From the NCBI RefSeq assembly GCF_030269925.1, contig NC_085119.1:8593001-8657000 (forward strand): a stretch of 64,000 nt of DNA, read 5' to 3'. The notes beneath the pieces were generated by a model, which saw only the letters and a program-made list of their open reading frames with translations, was not told where the DNA came from and searched no databases. Shown in pieces: positions 1 to 11,789 of this stretch; the stretch's first letter is position 1; every line of letters begins with the position of its first letter. This DNA is from Bombyx mori. Its lineage: Eukaryota; Arthropoda; Insecta; Lepidoptera; Bombycidae. The position numbers were made by a program, and so were the translations under genes.

Positions 1-299
1 AAATTATGTCACTAATATTAGGGCCGTTTAACTTTAGCAAAATATTAGGGTTTGTATTAAATTTGTTAAGAACAGTAGTGCAACATTTAACTTTAAATAT
101 ACTTTACTTGAAACGTGGTACTTACTAATAATCTGTAATTACGCAAAACAAATATCAGGAATGGATGATTCGTTTGTGGTTCCAAACTCAATTTACTTTT
201 TTTTGTTAGGTAAACCATGTTCCATTTTGGAGCGGAGCTTGGGGCACATCTGTTATTTAGATTAAATAAGTACAGTTTTAGTTATATCATATCTAGTGC

Positions 300-1320
300 A
301 TTTCATAATGGACAAAAAAAAACGAACAAAAAATTTGTTTTCAATTTTGCATCGTCACTGGAAAAACGTGTTCGGAGTCAGTGACAATGTTATACATAGA
401 AGGCTTAAGGTGAATTGTTGTTATCAAAAATAAGTGCTTATGAGTCGTACAAATCGTTCAAAAGCTAGATCGTCTAGATGTCATGGAAGATTTGTTTTGG
501 TCTGGAGAGCCATCAACATCTGCAATTGAAGTTAACATTGCAAAAGTGAATGAAATAGAACAGAACTAAAAATCCTCATTCAAGTTTGAAAGAAATAACC
601 GCCGAGCTTTCTGTGTCTCAAGAGTCGATCTGTATCATTTTAAATAATTATTTGGGTTTGAAACAGTTGCAGCTCGGCAAGTCCAGACAGACCTGGATAT
701 TCTCCAAAAACTCAATCGCATAAGAGTCGCTGAGGACATGCTACGACGAGTCAATTCCGACCCAACGTTCATGAAATGCATTGTTACCGGTGACGAGGCG
801 TGGGTACGAGTGGGACATACAAACTAGTCAACAAGCTTCAGAGTGACATCTTCCAACTGAACCGAAACCGAAAAAAACACGCCAAAGTCGATCAAAAGTC
901 AAAGTCATGTTGACTGTTTCCTTGGATTGTCACGGTGTTCTGCACACAGAATTCTTGCTAGAACATCAAACGGTCAATAAAGAATATTTTTTGAGCGTAA
1001 CGCGGCGTTTGAGAGAGCAATTTCGACGGAAAAGGCAAGAAATGTGGTTTTTTTTTTTGATTTTGCCCCACGTTATTGCCCATTCGCACAAGAGCATCAT
1101 TGTGAATATTTGTCCAAAAATTCAACAAGTACCATGGAGCAACCATTCCATTCACTAAACATGTCTCCAGCCGACTTCTTCCTTTTTACTGAGCTAAAAT
1201 TATCATTTCGTAGCACCAGTTTTCATTCTGTAGAAGACATAAAGAGAGAGAGAATAAAGGAGAGGATAATGGGACAATTCGGGGTGAGACCTGAAATCAA
1301 TTCCGGATACAACGATTAAA
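300..1320 (+). pseudogene. Decayed mariner-family transposase
   Basis: This is a dead copy of a mariner (Tc1/mariner superfamily) cut-and-paste transposase. Several frames carry recognisable blocks in the right order. A TGDEAW motif, the mariner block holding the first catalytic Asp, lies near 790-805. A block resembling VNKEYFLSVTRRLRE lies at about 975-1018, and a KNSTSTMEQP..SPADFFLF block at about 1115-1185. The blocks are split by stop codons and frame changes, so no active enzyme can be made. The piece at 907-1158 reads for 83 codons and the following part continues in the next frame. I did not find convincing terminal inverted repeats, so the ends are approximate. Confidence 0.8.
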
Positions 1321-1742
1321 AAACTTATAAAAGCGTTTTAAAAACTCATGTCTCTCAAGAAACACCATGTAGAGGAGTACATGACAAAGCTGGATGTTAC
1401 GTGACAAAAATAATATCCGGGAATGTAGAATGAAACTCAATTTCTGATGTTTAGATCTGTTTGGGCGATGAATAGTATCTCCATAAAATGTTATGAAAGC
1501 ATCAAAGCGATTGACTATAAACATGAATATGAAATACAATTTTTGTGACTTTAGTTTCAAGGGTCCCATAACTGTAGATTATAAATCATAGAAGTGTATG
1601 AGATATGAAATAGGCAGTGTCAGTGATTTAAAAAAATCCGTGCTGATTTATCTTCATTAATTTACAAAAAAAACACTTTTTTCCACGGTTAATATGACGA
1701 GGTATTTGGAGGAAGAAAAAAATGAGATATAAATAATGTAAA
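1321..1742. other. Intergenic, nothing recognised
   Basis: AT-rich DNA following the mariner relic. The first part may still be its 3' flank. No coding or RNA signal seen. Confidence 0.5.
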
Positions 1743-2040
1743 TCTATATATATATATATATAAAAATGAATTGCTGTTCGTTAGTCTCGCTAAAACTCGA
1801 GAACGGCTGGACCGATTTGGCCAATTTTGGTCTTGAATTATTTGTGGAAGTCCAGAGAAGGTTTAAAAGGTAGATAAATATGAAAATTCTCGGAATTAAA
1901 TAAAAATAACAGTTTTGTTTTTCTTCGATGTGTCCCCCGCCGGACGGATTTCTTTTGTTAGTTTTAAATTTATTTTGATACAAAAGTTTAGGTCTTTTAT
2001 TTATCGATTGAGGCACTACGAAGTCTGCCGGGTCAGCTAG
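1743..2040 (+). mobile_element. Helitron-like non-autonomous element
   Basis: The element begins TCTATATATAT and ends GGGTCAGCTAG. It is flanked by A on the left and T on the right, as expected for Helitron insertion between A and T. A related copy with the same order of blocks lies at 10,977-11,225. No coding capacity. Assignment to Helitrons rests on the TC...CTAG ends and host-site bases. Confidence 0.6.
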
Positions 2041-2892
2041 TGTACAATAAAAATATTTATAGCACACAGTTTTCAGTGAGCAATACAAAACTTCAAACAA
2101 ATTTCAAGTGAATTAAATAAACATCGACTGAATCGAGTTCCGCTCCGACGAAATCTTCACGAGTTTCGCAGCGAAATAATTCGTCGCCTGCGAATAGGAC
2201 AGGATTTCATGAAATCAAATGGCCGTGCAGACGAAACCCTCGTTTCTTATTCAATTTGAACAAGAAGACGGCGAGGCGCGGCGGCAACTACACTAGGCCG
2301 AAACAAGTCCCGGTGTAATCCCTCAAATCCAAATTAGATTTTCTTTCATTGCTTCTCACTATTGACAGGTTTCCGGAGTCGTACGTACGTATCCGAGCTC
2401 AGTGCCTCTACTTCGTGCCAGACCTGGCTTAACCTTCATCCGACTCGCGACGTTTAATTGGAAAATGTACGCGGGGCTGTTCAGTTTCTCGTATATACGA
2501 CTTTTACTATTTTTATTTTTCCTTCGTATCTTTGATGAGCAATAAAATTTCATTGAACACATTCTAACCGCAGCCAGTATAAAATAATTTCAGTGCTTAA
2601 CATACAAGAAGAAACAATAAAATAAAGCGGCGCGACGGTAATGAATAGGCTGTACAAATATTGGGCTAGATTTAACAGGGTGTAAGTCGATATCGGGACA
2701 GGCGATGTCGCGTGTCGCAGGCCCGTGAGTCGCACAACGCACGCACTCGCCGATTTAGACATCACTTAAATACAAATACACTGGTTTCTTTAACAATTTT
2801 TGGTTCATTATTATTTTAATTAGATGGCACGATCTATTTGGCTCAATAGGATAAATAACATATACAAACAACTTACCTTAATAATACACTGC
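2041..2892. other. Intergenic, nothing recognised
   Basis: Mixed-composition DNA, more GC-rich around 2,130-2,300 and 2,380-2,480. No ORF here has recognisable homology and no RNA gene was seen. Confidence 0.5.
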
Positions 2893-3130
2893 ACTGGTGA
2901 TAGGGGGTTTTGTGAGCCCGTCCTGGCAGGTACAAACACCTTGCTTATTTCTGCTGCGAAACAGTAATGTGTTCCGGTTTGAAAGCCGCCTTTCAACTAT
3001 AGAACCCTGACTTAGAACTCATGTCTTAAGGTGGGTGGCGTCGCTTAAGTTGTCGATGTCTATGGGCTTCTGGTAACTATTTAACACTAGATAGGGCCTC
3101 AGCTTGTTCGCCAGTCTAATCAAGAAAAAA
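2893..3130 (+). repeat. Bm1 SINE, diverged 3' part
   Basis: Matches the body and 3' part of Bm1: the block 'gtgagcccg..aggtac', the block around 'ctgc..aacagtaatg', the block 'gatgtctatgggct', and a final A-run. The tRNA-like head is missing or unrecognisable. Heavily diverged from the better copy at 29,888-30,310. Confidence 0.7.
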
Positions 3131-3391
3131 AAACAACTACTTTAAAACTCAAAAAAATTGTCTTTTTCATAAACTTAGCTTTTTGTAAAATGTAAAATAT
3201 TTGGTTTTCTTTTAAACTAAACTTTTTATAAATTAAAATATTATTAATACTGCTTACGAACGTAAACAACCCTTAATATAAATTACGAAATTGTTCGGGA
3301 GTACCTACTGAACATTTTAACAGGTATTGTGTTTCGGAGCACGGTTTTTAGGTTATAAATTCCATTAACAGATTAGTAAACAAACATTCCT

Positions 3392-3586
3392 ATGTGTGAG
3401 GTATATCAGCCTATGGTCGGGATGACGTGCATCCCTCAAAGAATTAAATTGAATATGAAAGGAAATTACATGGGGCCGTATCGTCGCGCGCCTCTGGTTC
3501 CAATCGAATTTTCGCCTGAAAACAATGCCGAAACGGAAATTAATCCGACATATGAAAATAACAGAGATTATTTAAACGTATTCTAA
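3392..3586 (+). CDS. Orphan 64-codon ORF, doubtful
   Basis: An ATG-to-stop frame of 64 codons. I do not recognise the product. It has no signal peptide or membrane segment and is rich in Pro, Asn and Glu, with a tyrosine-containing tail (PTYENNRDY). An in-frame stop lies less than 30 bases upstream of the ATG, so it is not the visible end of a longer frame unless an exon joins here. It could be chance or a small secreted or regulatory peptide exon. It is kept only because its composition looks more protein-like than the surrounding DNA. Confidence 0.2.
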   Translation: MCEVYQPMVGMTCIPQRIKLNMKGNYMGPYRRAPLVPIEFSPENNAETEINPTYENNRDYLNVF

Positions 3587-4884
3587 TTTATAACAAAAAT
3601 ATTAAATTGACACGGGCTCCGCAGATATTAAAATCGTTACTTATGCCGCCAAGCAATCATATATTCGAAGGGATACGTTTGGATAGATGGAAAACAATCC
3701 AAATGACGTCATATAATTAGGTGCAGGGCTACATTTATTTTGTGACGTATATGACCTCTAGTTACCGTTTTACTCTGAGGAGCTCATCAGCCCATTTAGA
3801 GTAATAAAAAAAAGTTATCAAAACCAATTTAAAAGCAATGGATACATAGACGCCGTGTTTGTCTGTGCCGTGTCTACGCTTGCATTTCATAATTAGATTC
3901 TTAACCGCTAAACCCTATTACGTGGCATAAGAGACCGAATGAATATGTATGGTAGCAAAAAGCAAATTCCGAACATGTTTACAAGAGATCGGGTGGTTCG
4001 AAAGCTAAGTGATTGTAAGTGAAGGAGCGGACTGGCGCCGCGCCGGAAGTCATTCCCACGTGACGGACGCCGGAAGTGACGCCGATCGCGTTCCTTCGTT
4101 ATGTCGCCTTACCATCACTCTCTCAGCGTTTTATCCGCAGAAAATAGACATCTAACGTGGCTGCAGATATTCTTTTATTACAATTACTCGCCGTACCTGT
4201 GACTTCGTTAACGTGGATATTGAATAAGTTTCGATTACATTTTTCGTACCCACGGACATAGAAAATACACCAAATTACTAAAGAATACGGTGCTGTTCGA
4301 CGATAATTTAATATTGTGATAACTATCATCAAACTTTTATATTATTTTGATGTTGACGTATGCGTTTCTTACTGGGTCAGGGAGTTTTTATATCAATGCC
4401 ATCATATGGAATTAACATGATTTTTTTAGCGAGTATTTGGATTTTATCAAGTCTTATAAGAATAAAGAATAAATTGACGCTAGATGAAAGCGGCAGTAAA
4501 TGGCTCATCATCACTACATTAATGCATCATCAGGCGGTCATCAGAGAAGAGTGCTAGTGTGTTGTGAAGCTTGCCGCCAACACCTGAAGTGATGACCACT
4601 CTGTCAAGACTGATACCGACAAGGAAGAAGATATGACAGTGGGCACTATTAGGCACCAGCCACTATTCAGAGTATATTGGCAAACTGCTGTATGTAGCCC
4701 GTATATTCTTAACAATAATCGTGGATAGGTTTGTTTCTAAATTAAATAAAAACTTAATCGTGATTCTAACTAGCTTGTTCAATAACTTGTATGATAACTA
4801 CAGCAAGAGATCTGCTTATTTAGGATAATAAGTATTTATTGTCCTGAAGTAAGAATTTAATTTGTATTTTTATTTATTTGGTTG
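3587..4884. other. Intergenic, nothing recognised
   Basis: Mostly AT-rich with a GC-richer patch near 4,010-4,100 (cgccgcgccggaagt). Short ORFs at 4,123-4,332 and 4,360-4,557 show no family features. No gene supported. Confidence 0.5.
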
Positions 4885-5115
4885 TTGCTTACATGAGTGG
4901 ACGAGCTCACGGCCCATTTGGTGTTAAGTAGTTACCGAAGCAGATAAACATCTACAACGTAAATGCCGCCAGCCACCCTGAAACATAATTTCTAAGGTCT
5001 AAATTTATCTAGTACAACAACTGCCCTTCCCTTAAAACCGAAACGCATTACTGCTTCATGGCAAAAACAGGCAGAGTGATAGCACCTATCTGTGCGGACT
5101 CACAAGACGCTCTAT
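4885..5115 (-). repeat. Bm1 SINE, minus orientation
   Basis: Reverse complement of the Bm1 body, recognised from 'gacgagctcacggccca', 'catctacaacgtaaatgc', 'cattactgcttca' and 'gcggactcacaaga' in the order expected for an inverted copy. 5' truncated and diverged. Confidence 0.75.
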
Positions 5116-5272
5116 CATCAATAAGTTGACGTTCTTTGATATTTGTTAGCTCTAAAAGCAATTAGAAAATTGTCCAAGAAGCAGATGCAATAAAAGCGTC
5201 TTTACTGCCTTAACTTTACTGCATATCCAAAGTGTTGAATCAAAATTAAGATGTTAGCAGTGACAAAGCGTC

Positions 5273-5623
5273 GTGCAATACGGGTTGAAGTGCGGTGCTG
5301 TTTTTGTAATGCCTTCTATTACGACTGGCCCTAACGATTATTCTCCCCATTGTGCGCTCCACGACCGCTGCCAAGACCCCGCGGAGAAAGAGCTAAACTT
5401 ACAAAAGTTACCGACTTGTTCAAATAGCTGGCTTTTGTTAGAGACCGACTTATTGTTCGGGACAGATTGCAGAGGATCAGCATCGTGCTCCCGCAAATTT
5501 TTACTAGAAATAAAATGCGCGCTTGACTATCTATTGTTTCAATGGAATACGTTTACCTTAGAGAATTTAAGAAACTCTGGCTTAGATCGATGCAATAGCA
5601 GCGCTACGCAGCCCACGTGCTAA
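5273..5623 (+). CDS. Unrecognised 116-codon ORF, doubtful
   Basis: A frame opening at GTG, not ATG, that runs 116 codons. It is Cys- and Leu-rich. I recognise no domain; there is no clear signal peptide, and the Cys spacing does not match a family I know. The flanks give no splice or promoter support. Most likely chance, or the remains of an unidentified element. Confidence 0.15.
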   Translation: MQYGLKCGAVFVMPSITTGPNDYSPHCALHDRCQDPAEKELNLQKLPTCSNSWLLLETDLLFGTDCRGSASCSRKFLLEIKCALDYLLFQWNTFTLENLRNSGLDRCNSSATQPTC

Positions 5624-6224
5624 TGAGGATTGGCTCACGATTTCTATCTTAACTCAAAAACAATTTTCTGTTTTATTTTCCATTTCCCGAATTGTGTTTA
5701 TTGGGGTTATGATACATTAGTTCGTTAATGATCGTAATTGATGGATTGAGCCATCATTTGGTTAATTGTGTGAAATATCAAACGTGTAAGCTGAAATCAT
5801 TAAATAATTAACAAAAAGGTTAAAAAAAAAATTAAATTTATTTTATTCAAAAATTCTGTTGTAAATTCTGTCTAAAAGGATGACCTTAATTATTTTGCTC
5901 TTGCAAAAATAAAAATTCGTAATCATTGGTTATTAAAAATTGTTGTGATTTATGTCATTTTTAAGTGATTAAAGACGCATAGTATAAATATTTATTAATA
6001 TAATCTAACTCTGGCTTAACTAATTGTAGAAGATTAATTTTTAAAATAAACCGCACATAACTTTATTTCGTTTCGTGGTAGAAAATCATGTAAGTATGAC
6101 GTTAAGTCATAAGAAAATTTGTGCGTTACACGAAATTTATAGGATACATTTTGTTGTACTGTTTCGTAGTTAAATATTATTAGGTCGTGTTGAAATATTA
6201 TTTTGGAAATATGGTTAGTGTGTC

Positions 6225-6550
6225 GAAAGTTATCGTGGCCGAAGGGTAACAGGTGCGTCCTAATCATATCGATCGATGCGATTATGCTGGTATTAAAATC
6301 TTGCAATTAAATACAAACTTTTCTAATAGAATAGCTACTTGATATATTCTCACGAATGCTTTCCACGATAGGAGAATAATCGCGTGTATTAAAAATCAAA
6401 CCCGTGCTACGGCTTGAAATTTGAGACTTATGTCTCAAGGTCATGTCTCAAGGTGGATAGAGGTATTCACGTTGTAATGTATATGGCCTTCGATAGCCTC
6501 TTAAGCTTAATACGGCGTGCGGTCAGCTCGCCTAACCAGAAAAAAAAACA
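6225..6550 (+). repeat. Bm1-type SINE, near full length, decayed
   Basis: The tRNA-like head (tatcgtggccgaagggtaac) is followed by a middle segment with 'aaaaatcaaacccg' and by the 3' body ending 'gctcgcctaaccag' plus an A-run. The head and 'gattatgctggtatt' block are shared with the copy at 50,915-51,260. The part around 6,420-6,450 repeats the 'atgtctcaaggt' block twice. Confidence 0.7.
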
Positions 6551-6635
6551 ATAGAAAAAAAGAAAGTAAATAGTGAATTTATTGAATGAATATTTTTTTA
6601 ATGTAAATTGTGTTTTGGTGTGCAATAAATTATAT

Positions 6636-6662
6636 TCTCTCTCTCTCTCTCTGTCTCTCTCT
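6636..6662. repeat. (CT)n microsatellite
   Basis: A run of CT dinucleotides broken by a single CTG step. Confidence 0.95.
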
Positions 6663-8364
6663 AAATAACGAAGTAACACGCTTGTAAATACTGCATAGCA
6701 AATATTTTCTTGTGAATAATAAAGTAAACTGTTCAAGTCTATTGAGTGATTCAGACGTCTCGGCGTCCCGTCACGGGCCAGAGACCAACCAAAAAGGAAT
6801 CTCAACAATAAGTTTTTTTTTCTACGCAAAAGCTTTTGTATTTTTAATTCGTAATATATGCGTATATGCATACTCAAATATGTTTTATTGAAATGTTCTG
6901 TTTGTTAAATGTAAAATGTTAAAATCTTTGTAAAAAATATAAAAGTAATTACGAAATAAATTTTTACGGTTTTTAACTCGCGTTCTTTATTGTCATCATA
7001 TTATTTCGGACTTTTGGAAAACTTTACAGTTTTCGTGGTCACGGACAGTCGTCGGAAATATAGACAACAGAAAACAGAAGACTAAACTTTAAAAGTAGTT
7101 TTAATTATGTTTACAACTCACTAAAACCGTAAAATATACTGTAATAACTTCAGACGTGTTAGCAATATATTTAGCAATAACGAAATGATATGTATGTTTT
7201 GCGAGATAGAATTCATATTTCATAAGCACTCATACGCATAATATATTAGAGTGAAAGTAGCGCTTTTCCTTTTATTCGATAGTAAAGATAAAGGGTAGCT
7301 ACAATATGAGGGAGTTAACTGACTCGATCTCAGTCTCCTAGAGATTCATTCTCTAACACTTGCGACACATAATATTTCATGGTGGGTGCGACAAAATTTT
7401 ATATGCATGAAGACATCCGGATTTTATTCGGACATGTGGAGGCAGTTTGTTTGTTTTTTATACTTGAATGACGCATGTACTCCTCGCATATTGCAACAAA
7501 TATTAAATATTAAAAAAACCTCTTTGAAACTATAAATACATATGTAACGAATATCATAAAGGACGGAATGAGGAACAACTTTGAAATAAGTAAAGATAGT
7601 ATAAACTATGCTATATAAAATTCAGTAGTTCATTAGTCTTAAAATTTTATAGGGTAAATAAAATGCTCATTTACGCTTTGCATTAATGATTACTTCCAGA
7701 CGCTACTCGAAGTAGCATCGCGTGTCATTAGCAAGACTACGAACTATTTAATAACTTTTAATGGGACATTATACTTTGTTCTTACATTATAGCTACTTCT
7801 CTACTTACCTTCTAAGAAAACATTCTTCTAAATCTGCCAAGATTGTATTAACATAACCGCTTTGTTAAATGGAGTCAAGATAATTTGTGGACCAAGTTCG
7901 GCCCGTAATACCTCGCAAATTGCCGGATAAGACTGTGTGAGACAACTGTTAGTTTTAATTAAACTGCTGGTTGCGATCGCGGGAAGTCCTCGGAATGAGA
8001 AAATTATTCTAATCTTATAAGCCTGTTGGTGGCCCAGAACTCCGGTTGGAATTAATATCATGTGGGTTGGCCCGCTCAGGACGGGTGTGGGTACAAAACA
8101 TTCACCACGCCGTTAAGGTCGTATCGGAACTTTCGCCGAGAAAACTCAAAGATTAGGTACTCTTGAGGCAATTAGTGGAAGCCGATTGCTTGTCTTGTCG
8201 ATAAAGTATAACGAAATACACAAAGCCTCACAAAGACACTCGAAGAATATAATCCGGATTCGATTAAAAGGACTACACGGTGGCTTTGAAAATGTTTCGA
8301 TATTTATATACAATTGAACATGAACGTAATGCTTGTAATAAACAAAAATTAATTTTAAACCCTC
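6663..8364. other. Intergenic, nothing recognised
   Basis: AT-rich DNA. The 77-codon reverse frame at 7,828-8,061 has no recognisable features. No gene or repeat family was identified with confidence. Confidence 0.5.
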
Positions 8365-8600
8365 TTGATGTAGCTGAGTGAGGGCAATCTGATGTTTAAT
8401 TGATTACTAGAGTTCATAAATATCACAAAGTAAATGCCATCATCCACCTTAAAATACGAAACGACTTTTTCTCTATATGATGTATATTTTCAAACTCTAT
8501 ATTTCAAAGATCTATCAAAGGTTCTCTTCGCTTTGTGCATTGTTGCGGATAATTATTGATAGCACGGTTTATTGCTTCGGACTGCTTGTCAAACTTTAGT
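8365..8600 (-). repeat. Bm1 SINE relic, minus orientation
   Basis: Decayed reverse copy. The order 'ctgatgtttaattgattactagag', then 'cacaaagtaaatgccatcatccacctt', follows the inverted Bm1 3' body. Boundaries uncertain. Confidence 0.5.
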
Positions 8601-9518
8601 AATTTAACTTCAAAACATGTTTCAGACGGCGTGTTAAAATGGGTCATTTTGTAACAACACTGCATTTTCAGTGCTCACGAAATCTACTCGAGTTTTCATT
8701 AATAATAATGCAATCATTAATTTCTCCACATTATCTCGGTCCAGATTATTATAATTTGCCTGGTGACAATAGAAAAATTTGAAAACGGTAACGTGAAAAG
8801 ATTTATAAAGAACGAAATAAAAATGTATCCTTTGGATATTATGATAACAAAGAAAGGTTGGTGTTTACAAGCCGCGGGAACCAAGTGTCGCGGTCCGACC
8901 TTTTGTTGTAAGCCACCGAGCGTTAACTGATAATGCGGTATGGTGGTTCACATTCACCGTTCTGTGTTTTGCGTCAGTGCTACATACACATTTTGGCATT
9001 GTATATCAGAGACTGTCTTCCGGTGAACAAAAATATTCTAACAATAAAACGGATGAAAGTTTTGTATAGTCCGTTGCACAAGGATATAGAAAATTCAATA
9101 TCAGTCACAATGCCGTTGTTCAATATACGAGCAGACATCAATATTTCTATATAGTTTTTTTCCATTACTAAATAAAAAAAACGGGCTAAAAAATTTCAGA
9201 ATTACCCATCAGTGGGAATACGTATTGTTAACCCATGCGGAATGCCCACCGCAATAATTTACGCGAAACCGTACTTGGTTTAAGAGGTACTTAGGATAGA
9301 TTTCCAGCTTTGGAATTTGAGTGTTGAGACCACCGTTTGCCGGTACAATTTTACCGGGTATCATAATCTGTCATAAGATCCCGTAGCCACCACCTAACGC
9401 TAGTTAGTGGTGAGCATTGATATTAACGCATTATAATAAATCTTAGTAACTAAAATTGTCAAAATTCACGCAATTAGTTAAACTCATATTTAAAATATGG
9501 TATAAACGAGATTTCTTA
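8601..9518. other. Intergenic, nothing recognised
   Basis: No supportable gene. Overlapping frames on both strands at 8,933-9,165 lack protein features. The stretch from 9,180 to 9,420 has repeat-like texture but I could not assign it. Confidence 0.5.
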
Positions 9519-9926
9519 CCTATATATTAATACGTGAAGCAAAAACTTTGTATCCCTTTTTACGAAAATTGCGCGGACGGAGGAGTATGAAATTTTCCAC
9601 ACTTATAGAGAATATAGAGAATGCTAATATATTTTTTAAATAATGCATAAAAGATACATTAAATCAATAAAGAAAACATTACACACACTATATACTATGT
9701 ATTTGACGCACACACGCATGCAGACTATTCATTGTCAAACTTTTGTTCTTGAAGTCTGTTGTCAAATTGAGAATAGATTAAATATTATTTGTCTTTGTTC
9801 ATATTTTTTATAGTGTAGTCTTGGCGAAATTTGTGATTATAGAAGTATAAAATACAATCATGATAGTGTACAAACTTACAATTCCAATTAATTATAGTCG
9901 AATTTCGACTACTGCGGGACCTCTAG
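9519..9926 (+). mobile_element. Helitron-like element, copy A
   Basis: Shares both ends and most of its length with 29,148-29,510: start 'ctatatattaatacgtgaagc', end 'actgcgggacctctag' followed by T. Compared with the other copy it carries an extra internal block near 9,705-9,755 containing 'gacgcacacacgcatgc'. Non-coding. Confidence 0.7.
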
Positions 9927-10480
9927 TATAACAAGTTTTACAAACAAGTAAAATTTGAATTCGAAGAGAACTCAGAAAATGTTTCGGCGACACAAAACTG
10001 AAACCGAAAATTACCTGTAGCATTTAAATCATCCAATACAATTTGTACAAACAAAGACGTGGTCGCATAAATTTATTTTAACACAGGTCTGCAATGCTCC
10101 CGGACCGAGTAATTAGAACATAAATCTATCTTAATACAAATCCGTTCTTTTTGCCCGGAAATTCCCGATCTCATATGAAAATTCTTGTGCCACATAACCT
10201 TAATACAAAATTTTCATTTTCATCAGAAATATTTCGTTTAACTTATTTTAATACATTATAGCCAAAGCTGTTATGTAATAACAGGAAGAAATCAATTTTA
10301 TTTTTCATTCAAAGATAGCAGAAAAAAATCTTGAAATTAAAATCTTTCGAGAATTGTACTTTTTTCTAGATAGGTAGATAATATGTTCTATTCTGTATCG
10401 CTACAAACGTATGTGCGAAATTTAATGATGATCGGTTGAGTTACATGAAGACGTGAAACCATAACAAAGTAGCAAACTAG
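9927..10480. other. Intergenic, nothing recognised
   Basis: AT-rich, no coding or RNA signal seen. Confidence 0.5.
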
Positions 10481-10483
10481 CCC

Positions 10484-10740
10484 GTTTTTTACTGATGGTA
10501 GGACCTCTTGTGAGTCCGCACGGGTAGGTACCACCGCCCTGCCTATATCTGCCGTGAAGCAGTAACGCGTTTCGGCTTGAAGGGTGGGGCAGCCGTTGTA
10601 ACTATACTTGAGACCTTAGAGCTTATATCTCAAGGTAGGTGGCGCATTTACGTTGTAGATGTCTATGGGCTCCAGTAACCACTTAACACCAAGTGGGCTG
10701 TAAGCTCGTCCACCCATCTAAGCACTAAATATAAAATAAA
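10484..10740 (+). repeat. Bm1 SINE, 5' truncated
   Basis: Good match to the Bm1 body from 'tttactgatggtaggacctc' to 'gctcgtccacccatctaagc', followed by an A-rich tail. The tRNA-like head is missing, as expected from incomplete reverse transcription. Confidence 0.9.
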
Positions 10741-10976
10741 AACTCACGTTCGGATTTGTAATAATGATTTTTTAATTGCATTAGTAGGCAAACGATCCAC
10801 CTGATTGTGAGCGGTGCTCATCATTAATTGAGGCTGAGTACTCCCTCTTTGCAGAAGGACGTGCTGGAGAAATACAGTGGAGTTCATTTCAGAGACTGGA
10901 TGGTACGTAGCAAAAAAGGTGCCTGAAAACGTATTTTGCATGAACAAACCTATGACACCAACCCATGCAACCTTAT

Positions 10977-11225
10977 TCTATATTTCTGTATATAAAAATG
11001 AATTGCTGTTCGTTACTCTCGCTCAAACTCAAGAACGGTTGAACCCATTTTGATAATTTTTGTCTTGAATTATTTGTGGAAGTCCAGAGAAGGTTTAAAA
11101 GGTAGATAAATATGAAAATGCTTGGAATTAAATAAAAATAACCTTTCCTTTTGTTTGTTTTAATTTTATTTTATACAACAATTTTTTATCGATTGAGGTA
11201 CTACGAACTCTGCCGGGTCAGCTAG
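10977..11225 (+). mobile_element. Helitron-like element, relative of 1,743-2,040
   Basis: Begins TCTATATTTC and ends 'gccgggtcagctag' followed by T. The internal block 'gaattgctgttcgtta..ctcgct' and the block 'gtggaagtccagagaagg' match the copy near 1.8 kb. It has a shorter middle and no coding capacity. Confidence 0.6.
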
Positions 11226-11384
11226 TACAAAATAAAGGTTAGTAAATGTGTAATGATATAAAGTTCGTATCGAACTACGTGCATAACGTAATATTTCAAG
11301 GTTGTACGCAAATTAATTATAAATATCATAGTTAAAATATAAACAATAGCTTAGATAAATCATAATAAACAAAATTTCCCTAAA

Positions 11385-11700
11385 TACGTCATTTCGGATC
11401 CTCCTGATCCACTAACGGTGCTTTTAGGTACCTCAAGCATCGGTCACCGTTCTCGTCAAACCTTTCGTTTGCGACGAAGTGTTCGACGAGTAAACTAACC
11501 CAGACACAGTCCACTAAGTTTCTCGCCGGATCTTCTCAGTCGGCTGCGTTTTCGATCCGTTGGTAGATTCTGCAAAACACTGTTCTTGCTAGAGCTAGTA
11601 TTAGCAACGCCCCCAGGTTAGAACCCTGAGAGCTCACCTACTCGCTCGGTTACGCTGGCACAGCCTCACAAGGCTATCAGCTTAGGTAGAAAAAAAAAAG
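11385..11700 (+). repeat. Retroposon-like repeat X, plus copy
   Basis: An interspersed repeat also present at 12,240-12,455 (+), 31,291-31,670 (-) and 48,930-49,490 (-). Landmarks in order: 'gatccactaacggtgctttt', 'agtttctcgccggatcttct', 'cgttttcgatcc', 'gagctcacctact' and 'atcagcttaggtag' followed by an A-run. The terminal A-run in each better copy points to retroposition, as a SINE or a LINE 3' tail. I cannot name the family with confidence. Confidence 0.75.
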
Positions 11701-11789
11701 GATTTTTATAATGAAATATTTTACACATTACGTAACGATAAATTTTAATTAAATAATAGTGTATGTTTTAACTAGATAAGGTGGGATAG

